Assembly (NCBI RefSeq): GCF_900602065.1
Contig: NZ_UWFN01000310.1
Span: forward strand, 248,001-312,000
Reading direction: 5' to 3'
DNA length: 64,000 nucleotides
Source: Pseudomonas viridiflava
GTDB lineage: Bacteria > Pseudomonadota > Gammaproteobacteria > Pseudomonadales > Pseudomonadaceae
Position 1 is the first letter of the stretch. Every line of letters starts with the position of its first letter. A model generated the notes under the pieces. That model searched no databases and was not told where the DNA came from. It saw only the letters and a list, made by a program, of their open reading frames with translations. The translations under genes were made by a program, and so were the position numbers. Below, piece after piece: positions 34,374 through 42,634 of this stretch.

Positions 34374-35855
34374 ATGACCACCGTTCGTACCCGCATCGCG
34401 CCTTCGCCTACTGGCGACCCTCACGTTGGCACGGCTTATATCGCGCTCTTCAACTACTGCTTTGCCAAGCAGCATGGCGGTGAGTTCATCCTGCGCATTG
34501 AAGATACCGATCAGTTGCGTTCGACCCGTGAGTCGGAACAGCAGATTTTCGATGCGCTGCGCTGGCTGGGTATCGAGTGGAGTGAAGGTCCGGATGTGGG
34601 TGGCCCGCACGGTCCTTACCGTCAGAGCGAGCGCGGCGATATCTATCAGAAGTACGCTCAGCAACTGGTTGAACTGGGCCATGCCTTCCCGTGCTTCTGC
34701 ACCGCTGAAGAGCTGGATCAGATGCGCGCCGAGCAGATGGCCAAGGGCGAAACTCCGCGTTATGACGGTCGTGCCTTGCTGCTTTCCAAAGAAGAAGTCG
34801 CGCGTCGTCTGGCGGCGGGCGAGCCTCACGTGATCCGCATGAAGGTGCCGAGCGAGGGTGTTTGCGTGGTGCCAGACATGTTGCGTGGTGAAGTGGAGAT
34901 CCCGTGGGATCGCATGGACATGCAAGTGCTGATGAAGACCGATGGTTTGCCGACTTACTTCCTGGCCAACGTCGTCGACGACCACTTGATGGGCATCACT
35001 CACGTCCTGCGTGGCGAGGAATGGCTGCCATCGGCTCCCAAGCTGATTCTGCTCTACGAGTACTTCGGCTGGGACAAGCCACAGCTGTGTTACATGCCGC
35101 TGTTGCGTAACCCGGATAAAAGCAAGCTGTCCAAGCGCAAGAATCCGACCTCGGTCACGTTCTACGAGCGCATGGGCTTCATGCCTGAAGCCATGCTCAA
35201 CTACCTGGGTCGCATGGGCTGGTCGATGCCGGATGAGCGCGAGAAGTTCTCGCTGGAAGAAATGGTCGAGCACTTCGATCTGTCGCGAGTTTCTCTGGGT
35301 GGGCCCATCTTCGATATCGAGAAGTTGTCCTGGCTCAATGGCCAGTGGTTGCGTGAGTTGCCAGTCGAGGAGTTCGCTGCTCGACTGCAGCACTGGGCGC
35401 TGAACCCTGAATACATGATGAAGATCGCGCCACATGTGCAGGGCAGGGTAGAGACCTTCAGCCAGGTCGCACCATTGGCCGGTTTCTTTTTCGCCGGTGG
35501 CGTGACGCCGGATGTGAAGCTGTTCGAGCACAAGAAGCTATCCCCTGAGCAGGTGCGTCAGGTCATGCAGTTGATCCTGTGGAAGCTGGAGTCGCTGCGT
35601 CAGTGGGAGAAGGACCGGATCATGGGCAGCATTCAGGCGGTCGTTGAGCACCTGGAGCTCAAACTGCGCGACGCCATGCCACTGATGTTTGCCGCCATCA
35701 CCGGTCAGGCCAACTCAGTGTCGGTGACTGATGCCATGGAAATCCTCGGCCCTGACCTGACTCGCTTCCGCTTGCGCCAGGCGCTTGATCTGCTGGGCGG
35801 CGTGTCCAAGAAAGAAAACAAGGAATGGGAAAAGCTTCTGGGTGCCATCGCCTGA
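34374..35855 (+). CDS. gltX: glutamyl-tRNA synthetase
   Basis: Class I aminoacyl-tRNA synthetase of 493 aa that charges tRNA-Glu. The HIGH-like motif is in PSPTGDPHVGTAY and the KMSKS-like motif is KLSKRKNP. FILRIEDTD and the ERGDIYQKYA block are typical. The ATG at 34374 gives MTTVRTRIAP, the normal bacterial start; an in-frame extension to 34239 crosses the REP-like element and is rejected. Two tRNA-Glu genes lie just downstream, so synthetase and its tRNA are neighbours. A GC-rich hairpin follows the stop. Confidence 0.98.
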   Translation: MTTVRTRIAPSPTGDPHVGTAYIALFNYCFAKQHGGEFILRIEDTDQLRSTRESEQQIFDALRWLGIEWSEGPDVGGPHGPYRQSERGDIYQKYAQQLVELGHAFPCFCTAEELDQMRAEQMAKGETPRYDGRALLLSKEEVARRLAAGEPHVIRMKVPSEGVCVVPDMLRGEVEIPWDRMDMQVLMKTDGLPTYFLANVVDDHLMGITHVLRGEEWLPSAPKLILLYEYFGWDKPQLCYMPLLRNPDKSKLSKRKNPTSVTFYERMGFMPEAMLNYLGRMGWSMPDEREKFSLEEMVEHFDLSRVSLGGPIFDIEKLSWLNGQWLRELPVEEFAARLQHWALNPEYMMKIAPHVQGRVETFSQVAPLAGFFFAGGVTPDVKLFEHKKLSPEQVRQVMQLILWKLESLRQWEKDRIMGSIQAVVEHLELKLRDAMPLMFAAITGQANSVSVTDAMEILGPDLTRFRLRQALDLLGGVSKKENKEWEKLLGAIA

Positions 35856-35873
35856 GGCAATGCCTGTGCCTGT

Positions 35874-35898
35874 CAGCCCCCCGGTTTTCCGGGGGCTG
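35874..35898 (+). terminator. GC-rich hairpin after gltX
   Basis: CAGCCCCCCGG and CCGGGGGCTG form a strong stem with a TTTT loop, 18 bases after the gltX stop. No T-tract follows, so termination may be incomplete or protein dependent. Confidence 0.6.
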
Positions 35899-35953
35899 AA
35901 TGGTAAGTGGTTGTATTACCGACAAAAAACTTTAGAAATTGTTAAAAATAAAT

Positions 35954-35982
35954 TTGACAGCCCTGCGACTCACGCTTAACAT
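35954..35982 (+). promoter_or_regulatory. sigma-70 promoter of the tRNA operon
   Basis: TTGACA at 35954-35959 and TAACAT at 35977-35982 with a 17-base spacer. A GC-rich discriminator (GCGCCCCG) follows, as in stringently controlled stable RNA promoters. The first tRNA starts 19 bases after the -10 element. Confidence 0.8.
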
Positions 35983-36001
35983 GCGCCCCGTCCACTGATG
36001 T

Positions 36002-36077
36002 GGGGCTTTAGCTCAGCTGGGAGAGCGCCTGCATGGCATGCAGGAGGTCAGCGGTTCGATCCCGCTAAGCTCCACCA
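36002..36077 (+). tRNA. tRNA-Ala (GGC), copy 1
   Basis: A 76-base tRNA with encoded CCA. The acceptor stem is GGGGCTT/AAGCTCC with one G-T pair. The anticodon loop ATGGCAT gives anticodon GGC. The T-loop GGTTCGATCC is normal. Confidence 0.97.
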
Positions 36078-36166
36078 AATTTAGAGTTTCAAAGCTCGGC
36101 TACAATGCTTTGAAACGGTGCAAGATGATCGGATCCAGCGTCGATCATCAGCATCAAGAAGGTTTA

Positions 36167-36242
36167 GTCCCCTTCGTCTAGTGGCCTAGGACACCGCCCT
36201 TTCACGGCGGTAACAGGGGTTCGAGTCCCCTAGGGGACGCCA
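36167..36242 (+). tRNA. tRNA-Glu (TTC), copy 1
   Basis: A 76-base tRNA with encoded CCA. Acceptor GTCCCCT pairs with AGGGGAC. The anticodon loop CTTTCAC in the stem CCGCC/GGCGG gives anticodon TTC. Confidence 0.97.
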
Positions 36243-36292
36243 TTTTAAAATGCATCATTTGAAAGTGATGTGAGCCGCGAGGCGATAAATCC

Positions 36293-36368
36293 GGGGCTTT
36301 AGCTCAGCTGGGAGAGCGCCTGCATGGCATGCAGGAGGTCAGCGGTTCGATCCCGCTAAGCTCCACCA
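36293..36368 (+). tRNA. tRNA-Ala (GGC), copy 2
   Basis: Same sequence as copy 1 over all 76 bases, with encoded CCA. The spacer before it differs from that before copy 1. Confidence 0.97.
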
Positions 36369-36414
36369 ATTTTGCCAGGGTTCGCTAATAAGCGAATCTG
36401 CTCGAAGGTTTTGC

Positions 36415-36490
36415 GTCCCCTTCGTCTAGTGGCCTAGGACACCGCCCTTTCACGGCGGTAACAGGGGTTCGAGTCCCCTAGGGGACGCCA
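36415..36490 (+). tRNA. tRNA-Glu (TTC), copy 2
   Basis: Same sequence as copy 1 over all 76 bases. Last gene of the Ala-Glu-Ala-Glu cluster; a terminator follows after 22 bases. Confidence 0.97.
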
Positions 36491-36512
36491 CGATTTCTCG
36501 CTCTGCGAGACC

Positions 36513-36550
36513 AAGGGTCATTCGATTATTGAATGGCCCTTTTGTTTTTT
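36513..36550 (+). terminator. terminator of the tRNA operon
   Basis: AAGGGTCATTC and GAATGGCCCTT form a stem with a 7-base loop, followed by TTGTTTTTT. It lies 22 bases after the last tRNA. Confidence 0.88.
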
Positions 36551-36650
36551 TGGCGGTTTAAATTCTGCCATTCCTGTATGACTCCCTCAGATATCATCCC
36601 AACGCCATTCTGTCTGCGACAGGCGGTGCCTCTTGTGCTTGTCATTCCGG

Positions 36651-36678
36651 ATTATGCGAATAATATTATCTTCGTAAT
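36651..36678. promoter_or_regulatory. AT-rich palindrome, likely TetR operator
   Basis: Two 14-base half sites, ATTATGCGAATAAT and ATTATCTTCGTAAT, match each other in 10 of 14 positions when one is inverted. The site ends 3 bases before the tetR ribosome site GGAGG, where binding would block expression of the regulator itself. Autoregulation is inferred from position. Confidence 0.68.
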
Positions 36679-36691
36679 CTGGAGGTGCCCA

Positions 36692-37231
36692 ATGAAAGAT
36701 AAAAAAGCACAAACCCGTGAACGTATCCTGAGCGCAGCCAGCACCGCGTTGATCACACAAGGCCCCGAGCAGCCCAGCGTCAACGAAATCATGGCGGCGG
36801 CAGGGCTGACAGTCGGTGGGTTCTACGCGCATTTCGACAGCAAAGAAGCGCTGATGCTCGAAGCGTTCGATCATTTGCTGAGTCAGCGCAGGGCCTCGGT
36901 AGCGCAGATCGACGATCAGCTTCCCGGCGAGGAGCGGCGTGCGTTGCTGGCAGCATTTTATTTGTCGCGTAAACATCGGGATGCCACTGAGCTGGCTTGC
37001 CCACTGCCATCGACGGTTGGCGAAATGTCGCGATTGCCGAAGCTTTTTCAGGCGATGCTCGCCGAGCATCTGGAACTGATGGTCGCGCAGCTGTCGGCGG
37101 CGCCTGAAGAGGCTGACAAGGTGTTGGCCGATGTTGCATTGATGGTGGGCGGCCTGGCGCTGGCCAGAGCGCTGGGTAATGGCGATCTGTCAGATAGAGT
37201 CCTGCGTGCGGCCAAGTCGGCAGTTGTTTGA
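36692..37231 (+). CDS. TetR-family transcriptional regulator
   Basis: DNA-binding regulator of 179 aa. The N-terminal helix-turn-helix (about 8-55) reads TRERILSAASTALITQGPEQ and SVNEIMAAAGLTVGGFYAHFDSK. The C-terminal half has CPLPSTVGEMSRLP, a pattern seen in a TetR subgroup that senses reactive compounds. The ATG at 36692 follows GGAGG by 6 bases, while the open frame extends further upstream without support. A palindrome directly before the gene suggests autoregulation. No other gene is clearly linked, so its targets are unknown. In P. aeruginosa a TetR gene also follows these tRNAs (recalled). Confidence 0.88.
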   Translation: MKDKKAQTRERILSAASTALITQGPEQPSVNEIMAAAGLTVGGFYAHFDSKEALMLEAFDHLLSQRRASVAQIDDQLPGEERRALLAAFYLSRKHRDATELACPLPSTVGEMSRLPKLFQAMLAEHLELMVAQLSAAPEEADKVLADVALMVGGLALARALGNGDLSDRVLRAAKSAVV

Positions 37232-37254
37232 AGAGCGTATAGCTAACTGTTTTT

Positions 37255-37345
37255 CTGTAGGAGTGAGCTTGCTCGCGATAGCGCCAGGTCAGTTAGTCAA
37301 TCATCGTCAAACCTGACGCTATCTCGAGCAAGCTCACTCCTACAG
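37255..37345. repeat. long REP-like inverted pair, 'GAGTGAGCTTGCTCGCGATAG' family
   Basis: CTGTAGGAGTGAGCTTGCTC at the left end is repeated in inverse at the right end (GAGCAAGCTCACTCCTACAG), and the inner arms (GATAGCG/CGCTATC) also pair. It can form a hairpin with a loop of about 35 bases. It follows tetR. Confidence 0.88.
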
Positions 37346-37485
37346 GCCGGAAAAGGCCTGTCCAAACGACGCATCTTTGGTGTTGGTAATAAGTCTTCCC
37401 GGATAAATCCGGTCCCACAGGCCGCCGTTGCTGTGTGTTTGGTTACACTCACCTGCCAACACAAAACACCAACGCAGGAGCAAGT

Positions 37486-37947
37486 ATGGTCTGGGATCTG
37501 ACAACGCCTTTTGTGATCGACCTCAATGTGTCCGCCGACGATATTGACGGGTTGGGGCATGCCAATAACGCCGTTTACGTCACATGGCTGGAACGTTGCG
37601 CCTGGCGGCATTCGCAGCAGTTGGGGCTGGACCTGAGCGAGTACCGTCGACTGGATCGGGCCATGGCGGTCGTCAGGCATGAGATTGATTATCTCGCGAG
37701 TGCTTATCAGGACGATGAACTGCAGTTGGCAACCTGGATTGTAGATTGGGACAAACGCTTGAAAATGACTCGACGTTTTCAGCTTCGGCGCCCCGGTGAT
37801 GGCGTGACGCTGTTACGTGCGCAGACCACCTTTGTCTGCATCGAACTGTCCAGCGGCAAGCCCAAGCGCATGCCAGCAGAGTTCATCGACGGTTATGGGG
37901 TCGCCATGGCAAATCCTCTGGTTTCCAATCCCGCCAGCGCGCCGTAA
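37486..37947 (+). CDS. acyl-CoA thioesterase, hotdog fold (4HBT/YbgC type)
   Basis: Cytosolic hotdog-fold protein of 153 aa. The 4-hydroxybenzoyl-CoA thioesterase signature is visible as DDIDGLGHANNAVYVTWLERC, with D21 at the catalytic position. LDRAMAVVRHEIDYLASA and the central beta strands fit the family. It likely hydrolyses an acyl-CoA, but the chain length is unknown. GCAGGAG lies 5 bases before the ATG at 37486. It is followed by dusC after 29 bases on the same strand and could be co-transcribed with it. Confidence 0.87.
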   Translation: MVWDLTTPFVIDLNVSADDIDGLGHANNAVYVTWLERCAWRHSQQLGLDLSEYRRLDRAMAVVRHEIDYLASAYQDDELQLATWIVDWDKRLKMTRRFQLRRPGDGVTLLRAQTTFVCIELSSGKPKRMPAEFIDGYGVAMANPLVSNPASAP

Positions 37948-37976
37948 ACTGCCGGACTTTTTTTCGAGTGTGACCC

Positions 37977-38936
37977 ATGCAAATTGCTCTGGCGCCCATG
38001 GAGGGACTGGTTGACGACATCCTGCGCGATGCCCTGACGAAGGTGGGTGGTATCGATTGGTGCGTGACCGAATTCATCCGGGTGTCCGAGCGTCTGATGC
38101 CGGCCCATTATTTCTATAAATACGCCTCTGAGTTTCACAACGGCGCGAAGACCGAGGCCGGTACTCCGCTGCGTCTCCAGCTATTGGGTTCCGATCCTGT
38201 CTGTCTGGCAGAAAACGCCGCGTTCGCCTGTGAGCTGGGTGCGCCGGTGCTGGATCTGAACTTTGGCTGCCCGGCCAAGACCGTTAACCGCTCCCGCGGC
38301 GGCGCGATTTTGCTCAAAGAGCCCGAGCTGTTGCATTCCATCCTCCGTCAGGTGCGCAGCGCGGTCCCTAAACACATCCCGGTCACGGCCAAGATGCGCC
38401 TGGGGTATGAGAATACCGACGGCGCGCTGGATTGTGCCCGGGCGCTGGCTGACGGTGGTGCTGAGCAGATCGTCGTGCATGCCCGTACCAAGGTAGACGG
38501 CTACAAACCGCCTGCACATTGGGAGTGGATCGCGCGCATTCAGGAAGTGGTCAAGGTGCCGGTCGTCGCCAATGGCGAAATCTGGACCGTGGATGACTGG
38601 CGTCGCTGCCGGGAAATCTGCGGCGCTCGGGACATCATGATTGGTCGCGGGCTGGTGGCACGCCCTGATCTGGCGCGACAGATTGCTGCAGCGCAGAAAG
38701 GCGAGGAGGTGGTGCCTATGACCTGGGCCGAGTTGCAGCCCATGCTGCGGACCTTCTGGTTGCAATGCCTGGAGAAGATGACCCTGATTCAGGCGCCAGG
38801 CAGGCTCAAGCAATGGCTGGTGCTGTTGACCAAAAGCTACCCGGAGGCAACGCAGATGTTTGACGCGTTGCGTCGCGAAACAGACTGCCAGCGAATCAGT
38901 GTTTTGCTCGGTGTCAGTGCCGACGAACGGTCATAA
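37977..38936 (+). CDS. dusC: tRNA-dihydrouridine(16) synthase
   Basis: FMN enzyme of 319 aa that reduces uridine 16 in the D-loop of tRNAs with NADPH. The catalytic cysteine is C98 in LDLNFGCPAKTVNRSRGG, the same number as in E. coli DusC. Other family motifs are the N-terminal LAPMEGLVDDILR, LRLQLLGSDP, TAKMRLGYEN, IVVHARTKVDGY and VVANGEIW. The C-terminal helical domain is of DusC type rather than DusA or DusB. It follows the thioesterase gene by 29 bases and lies upstream of ibpA, which has its own heat-shock promoter. Confidence 0.94.
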   Translation: MQIALAPMEGLVDDILRDALTKVGGIDWCVTEFIRVSERLMPAHYFYKYASEFHNGAKTEAGTPLRLQLLGSDPVCLAENAAFACELGAPVLDLNFGCPAKTVNRSRGGAILLKEPELLHSILRQVRSAVPKHIPVTAKMRLGYENTDGALDCARALADGGAEQIVVHARTKVDGYKPPAHWEWIARIQEVVKVPVVANGEIWTVDDWRRCREICGARDIMIGRGLVARPDLARQIAAAQKGEEVVPMTWAELQPMLRTFWLQCLEKMTLIQAPGRLKQWLVLLTKSYPEATQMFDALRRETDCQRISVLLGVSADERS

Positions 38937-38954
38937 AAAATCTGAAAATAAACT

Positions 38955-38983
38955 CTTGAAAAGCTTTTGGCCGACCCTAGTTT
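38955..38983 (+). promoter_or_regulatory. sigma-32 heat-shock promoter of ibpA
   Basis: CTTGAAA at 38955-38961 and CCCTAGTTT at 38975-38983, separated by 13 bases, fit the RpoH consensus (CTTGAAA, about 13 bases, CCCCATNT). Transcription would start near 38990, giving a leader of about 60 bases that holds the thermometer. Confidence 0.85.
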
Positions 38984-38989
38984 AGGGAT

Positions 38990-39048
38990 TACGCGATGCC
39001 GAATTCGGGTCGCGGATTAAACCACTCGCTGTTTACAGGAGATTTATC
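38990..39048 (+). ncRNA. ROSE-like RNA thermometer in the ibpA leader
   Basis: The leader can form a 5' hairpin (CGCGA...TCGCG with inner CCG/CGG, 38992-39014) and a 3' hairpin at 39025-39041. In the 3' hairpin CTC-G-CTG pairs with CAG-GAG through a TTTA loop, leaving one bulged G. This hides the GGAG Shine-Dalgarno before the ibpA ATG. The same arrangement, with a UCGCU-type strand and bulged G opposite AGGA, defines ROSE thermometers known from small heat-shock genes, including Pseudomonas ibpA. Confidence 0.85.
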
Positions 39049-39492
39049 ATGACTACTGCATTTTCCCTGGCTCCACTGTTCCGTAGCTCTGTGGGCTTTG
39101 ATCGTTTCAATGACCTGTTCGAGGCTGCCGCACGTAATGAAACCGCTGGCGGGTATCCTCCTTACAACGTCGAGAAGCATGCGGATGATCAATACCGCAT
39201 CGTGATCGCAGCCGCAGGCTTTGTTGAAGAAGATCTGGAGCTTCAGGTAGAGAAGGGCGTGTTGACCGTTTCCGGTGGCAAGCGCGAAAACACTACCGAA
39301 AACGTGACTTACCTGCATCAGGGCATCGCCCAGCGCGCTTTCAAGTTGTCGTTCCGTCTGGCCGACCACATCGAAGTGCAAAATGCCGGTCTGTCGAATG
39401 GCTTGCTGAATATTGATCTGTTGCGTCTGGTGCCTGAAGAAGCCAAGGCCAAGCGTATTCCGATCAATGGACAGAAAGTCCTGAATAGCTGA
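39049..39492 (+). CDS. ibpA: small heat-shock protein, Hsp20 family
   Basis: Alpha-crystallin-type holdase chaperone of 147 aa that binds aggregating proteins under heat stress. The N-terminus (LAPLFRSSVGFDRFNDLF) and YPPYNVEKHADDQYRIVIAAAGF match IbpA/IbpB. The crystallin core follows, and the C-terminal IPI anchor motif appears as RIPING. It is controlled at two levels visible in the sequence: a sigma-32 promoter and a ROSE-like thermometer. A bidirectional terminator follows. Confidence 0.97.
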   Translation: MTTAFSLAPLFRSSVGFDRFNDLFEAAARNETAGGYPPYNVEKHADDQYRIVIAAAGFVEEDLELQVEKGVLTVSGGKRENTTENVTYLHQGIAQRAFKLSFRLADHIEVQNAGLSNGLLNIDLLRLVPEEAKAKRIPINGQKVLNS

Positions 39493-39510
39493 TTGTTATC
39501 CGTCAGCATA

Positions 39511-39537
39511 AAGAAGGCGCCTCAAGGCGCCTTCTTT
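39511..39537. terminator. bidirectional terminator between ibpA and the GGDEF/EAL gene
   Basis: AAGAAGGCGCC and GGCGCCTTCTTT form a perfect stem with a TCAA loop. T-tracts lie on both sides. It lies between two convergent genes and abuts the stop codon of the GGDEF/EAL gene. Confidence 0.92.
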
Positions 39538-41696
39538 CATCCCAGCAGATTCAGCTGACTGTCCTCAAATAGACTTTCAGGCTGTCTCAGGCGTTTTTCG
39601 AATGCGCTCAATGTCAGCGGCTCGCTGAACAGGTATCCCTGATACAAGCTGCACCCCAACTGCTCAAGAAACTCCAGTTGCAGCGGTTGCTCAACACCTT
39701 CGGCAATCACCGTCAGATTCAGGCTTTGCGCCATGGCTACGATGGCCCGGATGATTTCTGCGTCATTGGGGTCGGTGGTTGCATCGCGGATGAATGACTG
39801 GTCGATTTTCAGCGCATCGACCGGCAGCCGCTTGAGGTAGGTCAGCGACGAATAGCCCGTGCCGAAGTCATCCATGGCGAAACTGACGCCGAGCTTTTTC
39901 AGTTCGTGCATTTTGGCGATGGTGTCATCCAGGTTCTGGATGACGATGCCTTCGGTGATTTCCAGTTTGAGCAGGTTGCTGGGCAAGCCATTGACGTGCA
40001 GGCAGCGTTTTACCCGTTCGACGAAGTCGTTCTGACGAAACTGGCGGGGGCTGATGTTCACACACAGGCTGAAATGCCGCACATCGATCAAGTCGTTTTG
40101 CAGCAATTTACTTGCAGTCCGGCAGGCTTCTTCAAGGATCCAGGCGCCAACCTCCATGATCATCCCGCTTTCTTCGAGGATCTGAATAAACTGGTTGGGC
40201 GGCAGGTTGCCGCTTTCCGGATGTTCCCAGCGCAGCAGCGCTTCTGCGCCGATGATGCGATTGATCCGGGTATCCACCTGGGGCTGGTAGCACAGGCTGA
40301 ACTCGCCGCGGGGCAGAGCCATGCGCAGGTCATTTTCCATGCGCAGGCGTTCGCTTGCCGCTTTTTGCATGGACTCCTGAAACAGTTGTGTGGCGTTACG
40401 GCCAGAGTCCTTTGCGCGATACAAGGCAATATCCGCACGCTTGAGCAAGTCGGCGCTGGTCAGGCCGTGGTCCGGGATCAGTGCGATGCCGATGCTGGGT
40501 GTGATTTGCAGTCGCTGATTGTCCAGAAACATCGGCTGGGCGAGCAGGGCGCGAAGCATGTCGGCTAGCTCTAGCACCTGATCGGTAACATCGTCACGGC
40601 TACCTTCCAGGCCGCTGATCAATACCACGAACTCATCTCCGCCCAGGCGCGCGACGGTGTCCTCCAGGCGCACGCTCGCTTCGAGTCGTGCAGTGACGAT
40701 CTTCAGCACGCTGTCGCCCACCGGATGGCCCAGCGAGTCATTGATGTGTTTGAAGTGATCCAGGTCCATGAAAAGCAAGGCGCCGCGTAGATTGTGACGC
40801 TGCAACAGGATTATCTGCTGGCTGAGACGATCCATGAGCAACGCCCGGTTGGGCAGATTGGTCAGGGAGTCGTGATAGGCGAGGTGCTGGACCTGCTCCT
40901 GCGCGCTTTTCAGTTCGCTGATGTCCCGGGCATTCATCAGCAGGCATTCGACATCATTGAGGGTAATGGCTTCAACCGATACTTCAGCGGTGACGTGAGA
41001 GCCGTTCTTGTGACAGCCGGTCATCTCCCGGTGATGCACCCGGCCATTCTCTTCAAGGTCCAGGATTAACTGCTCGCGTTGGTTAATGTCCGACCATATC
41101 CCCAGTTCAGTGACGGTGCGACCGATGACTTCTTCTGGGGTAAACCCCAGTAAACGGCAAAATCCGCCATTTACTTCCATATAACGGCCGCTTGCGCGTT
41201 CCGTGATGGTTATTGCGTCAGGACTGGCATGGAACGCTTTGGCAAACTTCTCTTCGCTGGCCTTCAGGGCGCGTTCGGCGCGCAGGTGGGCGCTGTTGTC
41301 CATAAATGTACTGAGTAAGAACAGTTGCTGGTCCAGCTCGATTTTCAGTGCACTGAAGGTGCCTTCGACCAGCCGACCATCCCGTGTCCGTAATTGCACA
41401 TCCAGCCGGACGGGGTCATCCTGCATGATGACTTTCTTGACCAGGTTATTGCGCTGCTCGCTGTCGTCCCATAAACCCAGGTCGATACCCGTCTTGCCAA
41501 TGGCTTCGGCAGCGGGCCAGCCCAGCAGGGTTTCGAACTGGCGATTGACCTCGCAGATAATCCCGCTGTCGATGCGGGACAGGATCACCACATTGGGACT
41601 GAGGTTGTATAACGTCGCAAAACGCTTTTCCGATTCACTCGGCGGCGCTGCGGCGTCGGGTGATTGAAAGGTAATGCTGTCTGCAGGTATTGGCAT
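39537..41696 (-). CDS. PAS-PAS-GGDEF-EAL cyclic-di-GMP signalling protein
   Basis: Predicted soluble protein of 719 aa. Two PAS domains (about 25-140 and 145-265) have the LLGWPAAEAIGKT and LLGFTPEEVIGRT patterns. GGDEF is intact at 352-356 and the RxxD inhibitory site is present as RLED, so it could be an active cyclase under product control. The EAL domain (about 450-700) has E485 in GAEALLRWEHP, CVNISPRQF, LEITEG, MDDFGTGYSSL and IAEGVEQPLQ, all intact. It is a candidate bifunctional enzyme, like P. aeruginosa proteins of the MorA/RbdA type but without their membrane parts. It is convergent with ibpA. Confidence 0.93.
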   Translation of the reverse strand: MPIPADSITFQSPDAAAPPSESEKRFATLYNLSPNVVILSRIDSGIICEVNRQFETLLGWPAAEAIGKTGIDLGLWDDSEQRNNLVKKVIMQDDPVRLDVQLRTRDGRLVEGTFSALKIELDQQLFLLSTFMDNSAHLRAERALKASEEKFAKAFHASPDAITITERASGRYMEVNGGFCRLLGFTPEEVIGRTVTELGIWSDINQREQLILDLEENGRVHHREMTGCHKNGSHVTAEVSVEAITLNDVECLLMNARDISELKSAQEQVQHLAYHDSLTNLPNRALLMDRLSQQIILLQRHNLRGALLFMDLDHFKHINDSLGHPVGDSVLKIVTARLEASVRLEDTVARLGGDEFVVLISGLEGSRDDVTDQVLELADMLRALLAQPMFLDNQRLQITPSIGIALIPDHGLTSADLLKRADIALYRAKDSGRNATQLFQESMQKAASERLRMENDLRMALPRGEFSLCYQPQVDTRINRIIGAEALLRWEHPESGNLPPNQFIQILEESGMIMEVGAWILEEACRTASKLLQNDLIDVRHFSLCVNISPRQFRQNDFVERVKRCLHVNGLPSNLLKLEITEGIVIQNLDDTIAKMHELKKLGVSFAMDDFGTGYSSLTYLKRLPVDALKIDQSFIRDATTDPNDAEIIRAIVAMAQSLNLTVIAEGVEQPLQLEFLEQLGCSLYQGYLFSEPLTLSAFEKRLRQPESLFEDSQLNLLG

Positions 41697-41755
41697 GTGA
41701 TCACGCGCCTGTAAGTAATAGAGGCAGTAATACGATCTTCAGCGGTAACAACCTT

Positions 41756-42634
41756 TCAGGATTGGATAGCCTGTGCATCGAGTAACGCCATGAATGCCCG
41801 TGCCGCATTCGACAACGTGCGTTCCGTATGAAGAATGTAGCCTAGCTGACGACTGAGCTGTATGCCCGGTAAAGGAATGCGCGCTACTTGTTCATCCAGC
41901 ATAGTCCGTGGCAGCACGCTCCACGCGAGCCCTATGGAGACCATCATTTTGATGGTCTCCAGATAATTGGTACTCATGGCGATGTCGGGCTTGAGTCCTT
42001 GGGCCTCACATAAGCCGCTGACGATGTGGTGAGTGAACGTGTTGTTGCCCGGGAAAACCGCCGGGTAGCGAACCACGTCCTGCAGGCTTACTGGACCGCT
42101 GTTGACCAGTGGGTGTTCGGGGGCGGCGACAAAGTCCAGCGGGTCGTCCCAGACCGGCATGGCTTTGACCAGCGTGTGTGGGGTTGGCGCAAGGGTGATG
42201 ACCGCCAGTTCTGCCCGGCCATGAAGAATCTCTTCGTAGGCCACTTCCGAGTCCAGAAACTGGATGTCCAGCGCCACGTCCGGAAAGCGTCGGGTGAACT
42301 CCCGGAGCAGGGGCGGCAGACGGTGCAGGCCGATATGATGGCTGGTCGCCAGGGTCAGACGGCCGGTGACTTCCCCGGTCAGGTTAGTCAGCGCCCGGCG
42401 CGTATCGTCCAGCACGTTGAGAATCTGATAAGCCCTGGGCAGCAAAGCCCTGCCAGCCTCGGTCAGGCTGACTTCACGGCCCAGCCGGTCAAACAGGCGA
42501 ACGTTCAATTGTTGCTCTAGCCCGGCAATGCGTTTGCTGATGGCCGGTTGGGTCAGGTGCAGGCGTTCACCTGCTCCGGAAAAGCTGCCGGTCTCGGCGA
42601 TGGCTATAAAGGCATTAAGGTTGGCCAGATCCAT
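41756..42634 (-). CDS. LysR-family transcriptional regulator divergent from leuC
   Basis: LysR-type regulator of about 292 aa. The winged helix-turn-helix is at 1-60 (LNAFIAIAETGSFSGAGERL, TQPAISKRIAGLEQQL). A periplasmic-binding-protein-like effector domain follows. The ATG at 42634 is the likely start; a TTG at 42658 would add eight residues. It is divergent from leuC across about 150 AT-rich bases, as in P. aeruginosa (recalled). Control of leuC and leuD, perhaps in response to a leucine pathway intermediate, is an inference from position. Confidence 0.9.
   Translation of the reverse strand: MDLANLNAFIAIAETGSFSGAGERLHLTQPAISKRIAGLEQQLNVRLFDRLGREVSLTEAGRALLPRAYQILNVLDDTRRALTNLTGEVTGRLTLATSHHIGLHRLPPLLREFTRRFPDVALDIQFLDSEVAYEEILHGRAELAVITLAPTPHTLVKAMPVWDDPLDFVAAPEHPLVNSGPVSLQDVVRYPAVFPGNNTFTHHIVSGLCEAQGLKPDIAMSTNYLETIKMMVSIGLAWSVLPRTMLDEQVARIPLPGIQLSRQLGYILHTERTLSNAARAFMALLDAQAIQS

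Noticed and set aside
34335..35531. 398-codon open frame antisense to gltX
   Set aside because: Same reason: gltX is certain and the antisense product has no family features.
36002..36490. Integration site of a mobile element at the tRNA cluster
   Set aside because: No integrase, no partial tRNA copy and ordinary core genes on both sides.
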